A stretch of 64,000 nt of DNA, from contig JAFRXH010000040.1 in the NCBI GenBank assembly GCA_017437785.1, positions 1 to 64,000 of the forward strand, written 5' to 3'. Origin of the DNA: Lachnospiraceae bacterium. GTDB lineage: Bacteria; Bacillota; Clostridia; Lachnospirales; Lachnospiraceae. Under the pieces are notes generated by a model. It ran no database searches. It saw nothing but the letters and a program-made list of their open reading frames with translations, and was not told the DNA's origin. The position numbers were made by a program, and so were the translations under genes. The stretch's first letter is position 1, and each line of letters opens with the position of its first letter. Shown here piece by piece: positions 35,432 to 43,632 of the stretch.

Positions 35432-35578
35432 TGTTACTATTCACAGCCCTTCGTGCTGTGATAGTAACGGGTTTTGCCAATGAAAATCGCCTGCGGCGAT
35501 GGGCAAAACCCTTCTCTCCCGGAATGTTTTGGGTCGTAATCGCGCAGCAAGTGCGCGATTCGACTGTGAATAGTAACA
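35432..35578. mobile_element. MITE-like element with 15-bp terminal inverted repeats
   Basis: The ends are perfect 15-bp inverted repeats (TGTTACTATTCACAG at 35432 and its complement ending at 35578). A third, one-base-shorter copy of the right end lies inside at 35455-35468 and pairs with the left end as a hairpin. Two more hairpins follow: GGGTTTTGCC with GGCAAAACCC (35469-35511, with a nested 6-bp stem), and 35533-35564 with AATCGCGCA in the stem. It encodes nothing credible. It sits between the secG promoter and the aroF promoter. Confidence 0.7.
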
Positions 35579-35617
35579 ACCCGCTTGTCATCTCTGCCGA
35601 AAATACAGGTATCCCGC

Positions 35618-35646
35618 TTGCCATCGGCACTGCCCGGTGTTATAAT
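35618..35646 (+). promoter_or_regulatory. Promoter of aroF
   Basis: TTGCCA (35618-35623) and a consensus TATAAT (35641-35646) are separated by 17 bases, about 40 bases before the start codon. Confidence 0.8.
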
Positions 35647-35686
35647 CAATCGATTTGATTTATGAATATTTTGGGAGGAAAAAGAA

Positions 35687-36715
35687 ATGTCTTTTAAGAT
35701 AAAACGCGCTCTCCCCACACCGGAGGAGATATGCTCACAGTATCCGGTACCCGAGGAGCTAAAAGAACTCAAAAAGAAACGCGATCAGGAGATCAGCGAT
35801 GTAATAAGCGGTAAGAGCGATAAATTCCTGCTGATAATCGGCCCCTGCTCTGCCGACAACGAAGAAGCTGTCGTGGATTATACCGACCGTCTGGCACGTA
35901 TCTATCCCAAGGTAAGCGACAAGCTGATACTGATCCCCCGTGTATATACCAACAAGCCCCGTACCAACGGTGACGGCTATAAGGGGATAGTCTCCCAGCC
36001 CGATCCGCAGCAGAGTGAAGATTTTCTTCATGGCCTGATCGCTATGCGCCAGATGCACCTGCGTGTCATGAGCGAATCGCATCTTACCGCAGCCGATGAG
36101 ATGCTCTATCCCGAGAACTGGCCTTATATCTCGGACATACTCTCTTATGTAGCTATCGGCGCGCGTTCCGTTGAGGACCAGCAGCACAGGCTTACCAGCA
36201 GCGGCTTTGATGTGGCTACCGGCATGAAGAATCCCACCAGCGGACATCTGTCGGTAATGCTCAATTCCATCTATGCCGCACAGCAGCCCCACTCTTTTAT
36301 ATTCAGGGGAAATGAGGTCGAGACCAGCGGCAACCCCTTAGCACACGCCATACTGCGCGGTGCAGTAAACAAAAACGGATCCAATATCTCCAATTATCAT
36401 TATGAAGACCTGGCCCTGCTTCTTGAGCTGTATCAGGAGCGCAACGTCGTTAACCCGGCCTGCATAATCGATGCCAATCATAACAATTCCGGCAAGCGCT
36501 TTGCGGAGCAGCCCCGTATCATCAAGGAAGTACTGCACTCCCGCCGCGTCAATCCCGAGATCAGAAAGCTCGTCAAAGGCGTCATGGTCGAAAGCTACAT
36601 CAAAGAAGGCAGTCAGAAGATCGGCGAAGGCATCTACGGAAAATCCATAACCGATCCCTGCCTTGGCTGGGCCGACTCCGAGCAGCTCATCTACGACATA
36701 GCTGACCTCGTCTGA
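35687..36715 (+). CDS. aroF: 3-deoxy-7-phosphoheptulonate synthase, class I
   Basis: DAHP synthase makes the first intermediate of the shikimate pathway from phosphoenolpyruvate and erythrose 4-phosphate. The 342-residue protein has the class I motifs GPCSADNEEAV, YTNKPRTNGDGYKG (the KPRT phosphate-binding loop), AIGARSVEDQQHR, a metal-ligand region DANHNNSGKRF and the C-terminal SITDPCLGW. GGAGG lies 8 bases before the ATG. It is isolated from aroE/aroQ/aroK, lies opposite to its neighbours and is flanked by repeat elements on both sides. No separate regulatory domain is seen; allosteric specificity cannot be read, so the letter F is only a family name. Confidence 0.95.
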   Translation: MSFKIKRALPTPEEICSQYPVPEELKELKKKRDQEISDVISGKSDKFLLIIGPCSADNEEAVVDYTDRLARIYPKVSDKLILIPRVYTNKPRTNGDGYKGIVSQPDPQQSEDFLHGLIAMRQMHLRVMSESHLTAADEMLYPENWPYISDILSYVAIGARSVEDQQHRLTSSGFDVATGMKNPTSGHLSVMLNSIYAAQQPHSFIFRGNEVETSGNPLAHAILRGAVNKNGSNISNYHYEDLALLLELYQERNVVNPACIIDANHNNSGKRFAEQPRIIKEVLHSRRVNPEIRKLVKGVMVESYIKEGSQKIGEGIYGKSITDPCLGWADSEQLIYDIADLV

Positions 36716-36727
36716 TCCCCATGAACC

Positions 36728-37092
36728 CAGGGGACGGTTCTCTGTGTTCATTTCATCGATACAGGGGACGGTTCTCTGTGTTCACAAAGATTTACAATGC
36801 TAAAAAAACAGGCAGAAGCATCGTGCACCATTGTAGTGAGGCCGCTGTTTTGTGACTGCGATAGGTTTACCAGGGATGGACCGCCACGGATGGCGGGACA
36901 AGGTCGACAGTGGATATGGATTTCCACTGTCGACCGGTCACGGACGGTTCCATTGAATAGATCGCGGTCACTTAAAACAGTGAGCCAAACGGAACCGGTG
37001 CACGTGCTCTGCCTGTTTTTTAGCATCAATGAATATATGAACACAGAGAACCGTCCCCTGTACCCACTATGAACACAGAGAACCGTCCCCTG
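36728..37092. repeat. Palindromic repeat element with paired direct and inverted 23-bp repeats
   Basis: Two direct copies of a 23-bp unit (36728-36750 and 36762-36784, core GGGGACGGTTCTCTGTG) face two inverted copies (37038-37060 and 37070-37092). Between them the arms continue to pair: 36799-36829 with 36997-37024, GTGACTGCGAT (36852-36862) with ATCGCGGTCAC (36961-36971), CTGTTTT with AAAACAG, and a perfect 13-bp central stem (36902-36914 with 36923-36935). The whole can fold into one long imperfect hairpin. It lies in the 3' untranslated region of aroF, before the shared terminator. Confidence 0.8.
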
Positions 37093-37143
37093 TACCCATC
37101 CCTGTGTTCGTCCCCCGGGGTCATAAGGGCGGCGGGGAGTGTG

Positions 37144-37173
37144 AAAAACCCCGGCTGCAAAGCCGGGGTTTTT
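37144..37173. terminator. Bidirectional terminator between aroF and xerD
   Basis: A perfect 13-bp stem (AAAAACCCCGGCT with its complement) closes a GCAA tetraloop, with T runs in both directions. It serves the converging aroF and xerD genes. Confidence 0.95.
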
Positions 37174-37213
37174 CTTAAAAATAGAGGAGAATAATGATTT
37201 ACAAAAATGGGGA

Positions 37214-38125
37214 TCATCCCCTGGGGAAATTCTTTACATATACTTCGCGGAGCTTGTTCTGCGACATGTTTGCGTATATCTGTGTGGTTGAGATATCGGA
37301 ATGTCCCAGCATCTCCTGTACGCTGCGAAGGTCTGCACCGTTCTCTACCAGATGTGCTGCAAATGAATGGCGCAGGGTATGCGGTGTGATATCGGCAGTG
37401 ATGCCTGCCTTTCTTGCGTAATATTTTACCAGTTTCCAGAAGCCCTGACGGCTCATGGGCTGACCTGAGCAGTTGGTAAAGAGCACGTCGGATGTCTGAT
37501 CCTCAAGCATAAGATCCCTTGCATTCTTAAGGTAGTCAGTCAGAGCTCTCTTTGCGGGTGCACCGAAAGGAACCACGCGCTCCTTCTTTGCATCCCTGCA
37601 TACTATATATCCTATCTGAAGGTTCACATCAGAAACATTAAGGCTTATAAGCTCGGATACCCTTATGCCTGTAGCATAAAGCAGCTCAAGCATTGCACGG
37701 TCACGCAGATCCTTGGGCGCAGCTCCTCTGGGCTGGTCTAAAAGCCTGTTTACTTCATCCGTGGTAAGTATCTCGGGCATCTTCTTTTCGATCCTGGGTG
37801 CCTTAAGATCCTCTGCTATGTCTTCGCTTACATATCCCTTACGGAAAAGGAAATGGAAGAATGCCTTTATCGAAGCTATGTTACGGGATACAGTAGCTGC
37901 TGCGGCTCCTCCTTTCTCCATAAGCAGGATATAATTCTGAAGTGTTGTTGCACTTACTTTTGAAAGCTCATCTACGCCCTGCGTATACAGAAAGCTTTCA
38001 AGTTTAGCTATATCCCTCTTATAGGAAAGCTCCGTATTGTGGGATGTCTTCTTAACATCTCGCAGATAAGTAATAAACTCATCCAGCTCTTTCTCCATCA
38101 TGCTGACTTCACCGGCATTTACCAT
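37214..38125 (-). CDS. xerD: Site-specific tyrosine recombinase XerD
   Basis: XerD resolves chromosome dimers at dif together with XerC-type partners. This 303-residue protein has an N-terminal SAM-like DNA-binding domain and the complete catalytic set: R155 (GIRVSE), K180/K181, H249-x-x-R252 (HTLRHSF), H275 (LGHSDISTTQIY) and the nucleophile Y284. Neighbours are housekeeping genes and no attachment sites are seen, so it is taken as the chromosomal Xer protein and not a mobile-element integrase. GAGGG lies 7 bases before the ATG. A strong promoter lies about 100 bases upstream. Confidence 0.94.
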   Translation of the reverse strand: MVNAGEVSMMEKELDEFITYLRDVKKTSHNTELSYKRDIAKLESFLYTQGVDELSKVSATTLQNYILLMEKGGAAAATVSRNIASIKAFFHFLFRKGYVSEDIAEDLKAPRIEKKMPEILTTDEVNRLLDQPRGAAPKDLRDRAMLELLYATGIRVSELISLNVSDVNLQIGYIVCRDAKKERVVPFGAPAKRALTDYLKNARDLMLEDQTSDVLFTNCSGQPMSRQGFWKLVKYYARKAGITADITPHTLRHSFAAHLVENGADLRSVQEMLGHSDISTTQIYANMSQNKLREVYVKNFPRG

Positions 38126-38166
38126 CTCTAAACCCTCTTCATAATTTATTTTCCGCTCCCAAGCGT

Positions 38167-38200
38167 TACATAAATCAGCTACATAAAGCTATTTACATAA
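38167..38200. repeat. Three TACATAA direct repeats in the xerD leader
   Basis: TACATAA occurs at 38167, 38180 and 38194, that is 13 and 14 bases apart, in the untranslated leader between the xerD promoter and start codon. Confidence 0.45.
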
Positions 38201-38223
38201 GCCTTCCGCGGCTTTCACAAGTG

Positions 38224-38252
38224 ATTATAAATGGGGGTTTTTAGAAAAGCAA
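38224..38252 (-). promoter_or_regulatory. Promoter of xerD
   Basis: TTGCTT and consensus TATAAT are separated by 17 bases on the minus strand; a leader of about 90 bases follows. The rest of the 244-base gap to nudF holds only AT-rich sequence and no certain terminator. Confidence 0.75.
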
Positions 38253-38369
38253 ACAGAAAATCAAGTGTTTTTTTGCCTTTGGATAAGGCTTTTTATGGTT
38301 AACACAAAATATCGCAGATCATATTTTTATGTCCACCACATCTTGACGAAAAGAAAAAAGTTTATTGAC

Positions 38370-38939
38370 TCATTTGGTCAAATATGCGTATGCAGAGACG
38401 GCTGCAACCGTTTTTCCGTCGTTAAGACGGCCGGAAAATATCATTTCCATGAGCTCTTTTAAGTCCCAGGCTTCCACATTTATAAATTCATCTGCATCCA
38501 GATGGCGCTCCCTGCGCTTTAAGCCTTTGGCAAGATATATGTCTATCTTCTCCCCGCTGTATGCAACCGTAGGATAAAAAGCCATAAGGAAGCTTACGTC
38601 CGTTGCACAAAAGCCTGTCTCTTCCTCAAGTTCACGTATAGCCGCCTCTTTTGTAGGCTCATCCGCACCTTCCAGTCCGCCGGCGGGTATCTCCAGCATA
38701 AAGCGGTCAAAAGCATTGCGGTACTGTCTTACCAGTATGATACGCCCGTCATCATCAACGGGCAGCACAGCCGCCGCCCCCTGATGATAGATATAATCCC
38801 ATACACGTATATTCCCGTTGGGGATACGCACCGTATCATGGCAATAGGTAAGTATGGAACCTTTCGCCACCTCCTTACGCTCAAGCCGTTCTATCTTCAT
38901 TTTTTCAAGCGCATCCTGCTTTAAAAGTTCATGGGACAT
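38370..38939 (-). CDS. nudF: ADP-ribose pyrophosphatase-type Nudix hydrolase
   Basis: This 189-residue protein has a complete Nudix box (GGLEGADEP to REL-EEETGF) preceded by the family's LVRQYRNAFDRFMLEIPAGG, which marks the ADP-ribose/NDP-sugar pyrophosphatase group. It would hydrolyse ADP-ribose to AMP and ribose 5-phosphate. It follows pepC by 23 bases and is the last gene of the long run. Confidence 0.92.
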   Translation of the reverse strand: MSHELLKQDALEKMKIERLERKEVAKGSILTYCHDTVRIPNGNIRVWDYIYHQGAAAVLPVDDDGRIILVRQYRNAFDRFMLEIPAGGLEGADEPTKEAAIRELEEETGFCATDVSFLMAFYPTVAYSGEKIDIYLAKGLKRRERHLDADEFINVEAWDLKELMEMIFSGRLNDGKTVAAVSAYAYLTK

Positions 38940-38962
38940 AACGCGGTACCTCTTTAAATATT

Positions 38963-40309
38963 TCAGTCTGCCAGTGTTCCGAAAGGATCCCAGGGCTCTA
39001 ATTCCTTAAGCTTCTGGTCAAGAAGCTTTCTGGTCGCGGCATCAAGATATTTCTTATTGACAACAACCTGATAAACATAATCATCAAACCACTCATCGCT
39101 GGCAACATAATATCCGTCCACACCGGAATCCTTGCCCCAGCTGTTTTCTATACGCCAGCGCTCGGGCTTTCCCTTTTCATCAAGGTTTACGCCCAGGATC
39201 ACCATGGCATGGTTCATAGCACTGTTACCGTAATCAAGAGCCTGTGCCTTGCTAAATCCGAACTTTACATTAAAGAGCTCTTCCAGAGCCGTGCTTTTTT
39301 TATCAAACACGCCTTCCTTACGTGCCCCGAACATCCTGCAGTCCGATCCGAACCATACGGGATGCCCGTCTTTTAACTGCTTTATCACGGCTTTTTTTAT
39401 CTTATTCATCTCAAGGTTTAAGTATCTCACCGGATCGCCGTCTGCCACATTTCCCAGAAACTTGACCGTATACATCTTTCCGTAAGGCTTATCCTTTGTG
39501 GGCGCATTGATAACGGATACCTGATCTTCAAGCTTGATCCCGACATATTTCTTAAAGAAGTCCACGGGGCTTATGCCAAATTCCTGCGTAACCTTTCCGT
39601 CTTTATCCTTAAGGATCAGGTCAAAGCTCTTAGGCGGCTCGCCAAGCGTAATGCATAACATGCGGTAGATCTCGCCCACATACCCTTCCTTCATGCTCCG
39701 GATCGCAGCAGGAGAAGCTCCGCCCTTAAGTGCTTCGCGCAGATTCATGGCATCTTCACGCAGCTTTCCGGTAAGATACATGTCAAACCAGCGTGATGCT
39801 TCGGCTCCCTTTGCATCGGGATAAGCGTATTTGGGAACCACACCGTATTTCTTTACAAGATTGGAGAGCATGTCCCACTGTCCGCCGTCACATAAAGGAT
39901 CGGCGTTGATGAACTGAAACAGTCTGCCGTCAATGGGCTCATCCGCCGTCTTTATCACATTCTCAAGATAGTAATTTGCCTTTTCCAGCTTATCATAAAA
40001 GAACATATAATTCTGGGAAAGCTCAAAAGTTTCCAGCTTGTATTTCTTTATTATCTCAAACCTGAAAGTATTGAGAGCGGAAAATATCCAGCATCTTCCG
40101 CTGGCCTTCTGATCCGTGATCTTGCCCTGCTTAAGATCGATATTGAATGTAAACGGAAGTCTGGACACCTCGGAAAGATCCGTAGCTGCTTCCATGATGC
40201 CGTTCTTTGAAGCGGCGCGTGCTGCGATAAGATTTGCACGGTCTGCATTAAACTCCCTGCTCATCTTTTTAAGCTGATCCGCCGTAATGCCCTTTGCCTT
40301 TGATGTCAT
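38963..40309 (-). CDS. pepC: Aminopeptidase C (bleomycin hydrolase family, C1B)
   Basis: This cytosolic cysteine aminopeptidase of 448 residues has the active-site cysteine C73 in GRCWIFSALN, the histidine in SAMNHAMVILGV and the asparagine in WRIENSWG. It has no signal peptide. The C-terminal residues sit in the active site in this family and set aminopeptidase specificity. Its ATG lies directly beside the rqcH stop. Confidence 0.96.
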   Translation of the reverse strand: MTSKAKGITADQLKKMSREFNADRANLIAARAASKNGIMEAATDLSEVSRLPFTFNIDLKQGKITDQKASGRCWIFSALNTFRFEIIKKYKLETFELSQNYMFFYDKLEKANYYLENVIKTADEPIDGRLFQFINADPLCDGGQWDMLSNLVKKYGVVPKYAYPDAKGAEASRWFDMYLTGKLREDAMNLREALKGGASPAAIRSMKEGYVGEIYRMLCITLGEPPKSFDLILKDKDGKVTQEFGISPVDFFKKYVGIKLEDQVSVINAPTKDKPYGKMYTVKFLGNVADGDPVRYLNLEMNKIKKAVIKQLKDGHPVWFGSDCRMFGARKEGVFDKKSTALEELFNVKFGFSKAQALDYGNSAMNHAMVILGVNLDEKGKPERWRIENSWGKDSGVDGYYVASDEWFDDYVYQVVVNKKYLDAATRKLLDQKLKELEPWDPFGTLAD

Positions 40310-42043
40310 TTATTTTTCCTCCTTTAGTCCGTTTATCCCGGGTCTGACCACACAGGAATAATTAGTATAATATACAACAAATCCCGGTGCGGCTCCCGCA
40401 GGCTTTTTTAATTCCTTTTTTTTCAGATAATCCACCTCGGCCTTATCCTGATCCGATGCCGTGGAATAATAAGCCGCCAGCGCTGCAGCCTGTTCGAACA
40501 CCTTATCGGGCAGTTCCCTGTTCCCGCTCTTTACTATCACATGCGATCCCGGAACCTTCTTTGCGTGGAACCACCAGTCACCGCTCTCCGCAAATTTAAA
40601 AGACAGCTCGTCATTCTGGTAATTATTCTTACCGACATAAATGTGGAAACCGTCTTCAGTCACATAATGCAGAGGCTTCGAAGTATTCTTCACTTTCTTT
40701 TCCCCGCTTTTTTTCCTGATGTATCCGGTATCCTTAAGCTCTTCGCGTATCTCCTTAAGGTCTTCTTCCCTGCGGGCGATATCCAGCGAAAGCTGCACAC
40801 TGTTAAGATGCTCTAGCTCCGCTCCGGTGGTCTTTACCAGCTCGCTTAACGCCTCGTAGGTACGTTTCTGCTTCTGATACTTTTCATAATACCTTGCAGC
40901 ATTCTCCATCGGGGTCAGATCGGGATCCAAACTGATACGCACCGTCGTATTATCATAATAATTCAGCGCTTCATACTCCTTCGCACCTTTTTCTATCTGA
41001 AAGGCGTATGCCGTAAGCAGTTCCCCGTACAACTTAAGCTTCTCTCTCTTTTCGGTATCGGCCAGCTGTTTTTCCTGGAGGTTCAGTTTTTTGACATTAC
41101 GCTCTATAGCTGTCTGTACTATATGGCGCAGATCCGTAGATCTCTGCCTTATGCGTACCAGAGCTTCCTTCTGCGAATAGTAATCTTCCAGAAGCTCCGA
41201 CATACTCTCATATGTACTCTTCTGTTTGTACGCTCCGGTATCGATAGCGCAGAAATCCTTAGGCTCTTCCCCCTCATAATAAATGCAGGGATCAAAGCTC
41301 TTAGTCCTTACTCTATCCATTATCCCGCTGAAACTCTCATACAGCGCTTTTTTATCTTCCGGTGAGATATCAAGCGTAGCCGTATCCATACGCTCATCGA
41401 TCCCCGAAAGCCGTACTATCTCGGCTGCCATCATGGGTGAGATACCTGCGTAGCAATCCATGACAGCGCCCGCGGCGTCTTTCCCCTTTGCGGCATCCTT
41501 AAGGAAATCCTCATACGCCACATTTAAAGGATCGGACTTTTTACCCGCACCTGCCACAAAATAGTCCCTGCCCGGCAGCACTTCCCTGACAGAGCTTACC
41601 ATCGCCGATACTCTTTTTATTGCATCGACTATACGGTTATTTTCGTCAATAAGTATCACATTACTGTGCTTGCCCATGATCTCGCATATAAGTGTCTTCC
41701 GTTTAAGATCACCCATCTCATCATAGTGCTCGAGCTCTATGCGTATTATCCTTTCAAGGGAAGGCTGCGAAATTCCCATCACCCTTGCGCCGGACAGATA
41801 CTTTCTCAAAAGCATGCAAAAAGCCGGTGCTGTAGCAGGGCTTGGTTTGTTCTCCTTGCACAGATATACCAGCGGCAGCGAAGCATCCGCAGAAAGCAAT
41901 AAACGATATTGCCCTGATGTGCTCTTTATCGTGAGCATCAGGGCATCTTTCTCGGGCTGCGCTATCTTGGATATCCTGCCTCCGCACAGCTTGTCATTCA
42001 GTTCTTTTACCACAGCCGCAACTGCTATACCATCATAAGCCAT
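40310..42043 (-). CDS. rqcH: NFACT protein RqcH (Rqc2 homologue)
   Basis: RqcH binds 50S subunits blocked by a nascent chain and adds C-terminal alanine tails that mark the chain for degradation. The 577-residue protein has the N-terminal NFACT-N domain (MAYDGIAVAAVVKEL, ICEIMGKHSNVILID), helix-hairpin-helix and coiled-coil regions (about 265-430) and the NFACT-R domain (HIYVGKNNYQNDELSFKFAESGDWWFHAK). Position 97-98 reads E-R where the family usually has D-R. It follows rpe by 37 bases. Confidence 0.95.
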   Translation of the reverse strand: MAYDGIAVAAVVKELNDKLCGGRISKIAQPEKDALMLTIKSTSGQYRLLLSADASLPLVYLCKENKPSPATAPAFCMLLRKYLSGARVMGISQPSLERIIRIELEHYDEMGDLKRKTLICEIMGKHSNVILIDENNRIVDAIKRVSAMVSSVREVLPGRDYFVAGAGKKSDPLNVAYEDFLKDAAKGKDAAGAVMDCYAGISPMMAAEIVRLSGIDERMDTATLDISPEDKKALYESFSGIMDRVRTKSFDPCIYYEGEEPKDFCAIDTGAYKQKSTYESMSELLEDYYSQKEALVRIRQRSTDLRHIVQTAIERNVKKLNLQEKQLADTEKREKLKLYGELLTAYAFQIEKGAKEYEALNYYDNTTVRISLDPDLTPMENAARYYEKYQKQKRTYEALSELVKTTGAELEHLNSVQLSLDIARREEDLKEIREELKDTGYIRKKSGEKKVKNTSKPLHYVTEDGFHIYVGKNNYQNDELSFKFAESGDWWFHAKKVPGSHVIVKSGNRELPDKVFEQAAALAAYYSTASDQDKAEVDYLKKKELKKPAGAAPGFVVYYTNYSCVVRPGINGLKEEK

Positions 42044-42080
42044 GATCTGTTATCCCTATAAGACGCAATGCTGCTTATTT

Positions 42081-42743
42081 TCAGCGTCCCATTATCCTCA
42101 TAAGTTCTTTCGTATTTTCGGCAGCATTTCCGCGGAATACCGCCGATCCGGCAACTATCACATTTGCACCGTAAGCTATTATCTCGGCAATATTATCCGT
42201 GCGTATGCCGCCGTCCACTTCTATATCACATTCGATCGACTTGTCCTCAACATACTCTCTGAGCTGCGATACCTTATTAAGGCATTCGGGCAATACACTC
42301 TGTCCGCCGAATCCCGGCTCGACTGTCATCGCCAGTATCATATCCAGCGAAGGCAGCAGGGCTTTAACTTCATCGACAGAAGTAGCGGGCTTGATCGCCA
42401 TGCCGGCTTTTTTCCCGTTATCATGTATCATCTTTATCGCCTTCACCGGATCTTCGCAGGCCTCATAGTGAACAGTGATGATATCCGCACCCAGTGATGC
42501 AAATTCTTCGATATAGCGTTCGGGCCTGACTATCATAAGATGCACATCCAGTGTCAGATCCGTAGCCTTCCTGAGCTGGCTGAGTATCGGCATGCCGAAA
42601 GATATAGCCGGCACGAAGCTTCCGTCCATCACGTCATAATGGACATATTCGGCTCCGCCTGCTTCAATACGGCGTATTTCCTCTCCCAGGTTCAAAAAGT
42701 CCGCCGCCAAAATGGAGGGGGCGAGAATATTACGTTTTTTCAT
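42081..42743 (-). CDS. rpe: Ribulose-phosphate 3-epimerase
   Basis: Rpe interconverts ribulose 5-phosphate and xylulose 5-phosphate in the pentose phosphate pathway. The 220-residue TIM barrel shows LAPSILAADFLNL, the metal-site HYDVMDGSFVPAISFG, LDVHLMI, MTVEPGFGGQ and the phosphate-binding ending DGGIRTDNI ... VAGSAVF. The start at 42743 lies 4 bases after the rsgA stop; the longer frame to 42788 is rejected. It is commonly next to rsgA and prkC. Confidence 0.97.
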   Translation of the reverse strand: MKKRNILAPSILAADFLNLGEEIRRIEAGGAEYVHYDVMDGSFVPAISFGMPILSQLRKATDLTLDVHLMIVRPERYIEEFASLGADIITVHYEACEDPVKAIKMIHDNGKKAGMAIKPATSVDEVKALLPSLDMILAMTVEPGFGGQSVLPECLNKVSQLREYVEDKSIECDIEVDGGIRTDNIAEIIAYGANVIVAGSAVFRGNAAENTKELMRIMGR

Positions 42744-42747
42744 ATCC

Positions 42748-43632
42748 TTAATACCTCTTCCTGTCATTAAGCTCCGTATAAACTGCACAATAGTTATCGT
42801 ATCTTAAGCGCGGGATAAGGCCGCTTACTGCCGCTTCTCTCACCTTACAGCCGGGTTCTTTGATATGCATACAGTCTAAAAACCGGCATTCTGCAGCATA
42901 AGGTTCAAACTCCGGATATTCTCCTCTTACTTCATCAGCCTCGATATCCGTAAGTTCAAGTGCCGTAAAGCCAGGGGTATCCATGATATATCCGCCGCCT
43001 TCGATCGCAAAAAGCTCCGAATGCCTGGTGGTATGCTTACCCCTTTTTAATTTCCTGCTTATCTCGCCTGTGGCCGCTTCCGCCGCGGGACACAAAGCAT
43101 TTAAGATGGTCGATTTGCCGACTCCGGAAGGGCCTGCCAAAAGGCTGATCTTTCCGCAGAGTATCTCCTTTAAGGTGTCCTTAAAAGAATCTTCAAGAGC
43201 GCACAGCGCTCTCACATCGGAAACCGCATCTTTATATGCGCACAGCATATCATTTACGGTATTTTCATCGACCAGATCTTTTTTATTAAAGATCAATACA
43301 CAGGGAACATCATTCCGACGAAGGGTTATAAGAAAACGGTCAAGAAGCACCGGATTGGGTCTGGGCCTGTCAAATGCAAAGACTAAAAGCGCCTGATCCA
43401 CATTAGCAGCTTCCGGCCGGATAAGCCTGTTTTTCCTTGGTAAAAGCTCATCAACGCTGCCGACTGAAGCGGCTTCATCGATGATGCTGATACGCACCTT
43501 ATCCCCTACCAGAAGCTTTTCGTTATCTTTTCTGAATATCCCCCTGCCGCGGCATTCATAAACCCTGCCGCCTTCGACTTCAACATAATAGAAGCCGCCT
43601 ATCCCCTTAAGAATCCTTCCCTCTGCGGGCAC
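42748..43632 (-). CDS. rsgA: Small ribosomal subunit biogenesis GTPase RsgA
   Basis: RsgA checks late 30S maturation. The 294-residue protein has an N-terminal OB fold, then a circularly permuted GTPase: G4 (FNKKDLV) comes before the P-loop GPSGVGKST and G3 (DTPGF). A C-terminal zinc site follows (C-R-F-L-D-C-M-H-x5-C). The GTG start shares one base with the prkC stop. Confidence 0.97.
   Translation of the reverse strand: MPAEGRILKGIGGFYYVEVEGGRVYECRGRGIFRKDNEKLLVGDKVRISIIDEAASVGSVDELLPRKNRLIRPEAANVDQALLVFAFDRPRPNPVLLDRFLITLRRNDVPCVLIFNKKDLVDENTVNDMLCAYKDAVSDVRALCALEDSFKDTLKEILCGKISLLAGPSGVGKSTILNALCPAAEAATGEISRKLKRGKHTTRHSELFAIEGGGYIMDTPGFTALELTDIEADEVRGEYPEFEPYAAECRFLDCMHIKEPGCKVREAAVSGLIPRLRYDNYCAVYTELNDRKRY

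Noticed and set aside
35328-35772. Two minus-strand frames of 100 and 111 codons across the MITE-like element
   Set aside because: They run through inverted repeats and into the aroF promoter and coding region, with no ribosome site or protein-like pattern.
36748-37072. Overlapping frames of 98 codons (minus) and 91 codons (plus) between aroF and xerD
   Set aside because: Both lie inside the palindromic repeat element and arise from its symmetry; neither has a ribosome site.
37214-38125. The tyrosine recombinase as the integrase of a mobile element
   Set aside because: It has XerD features, its own housekeeping context and no attachment sites or cargo genes nearby.
38262-38295. Plus-strand hairpin GCCTT-AAGGC followed by five T
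   Set aside because: There is no plus-strand gene before it, and on the minus strand no T run follows; a chance structure in AT-rich DNA.
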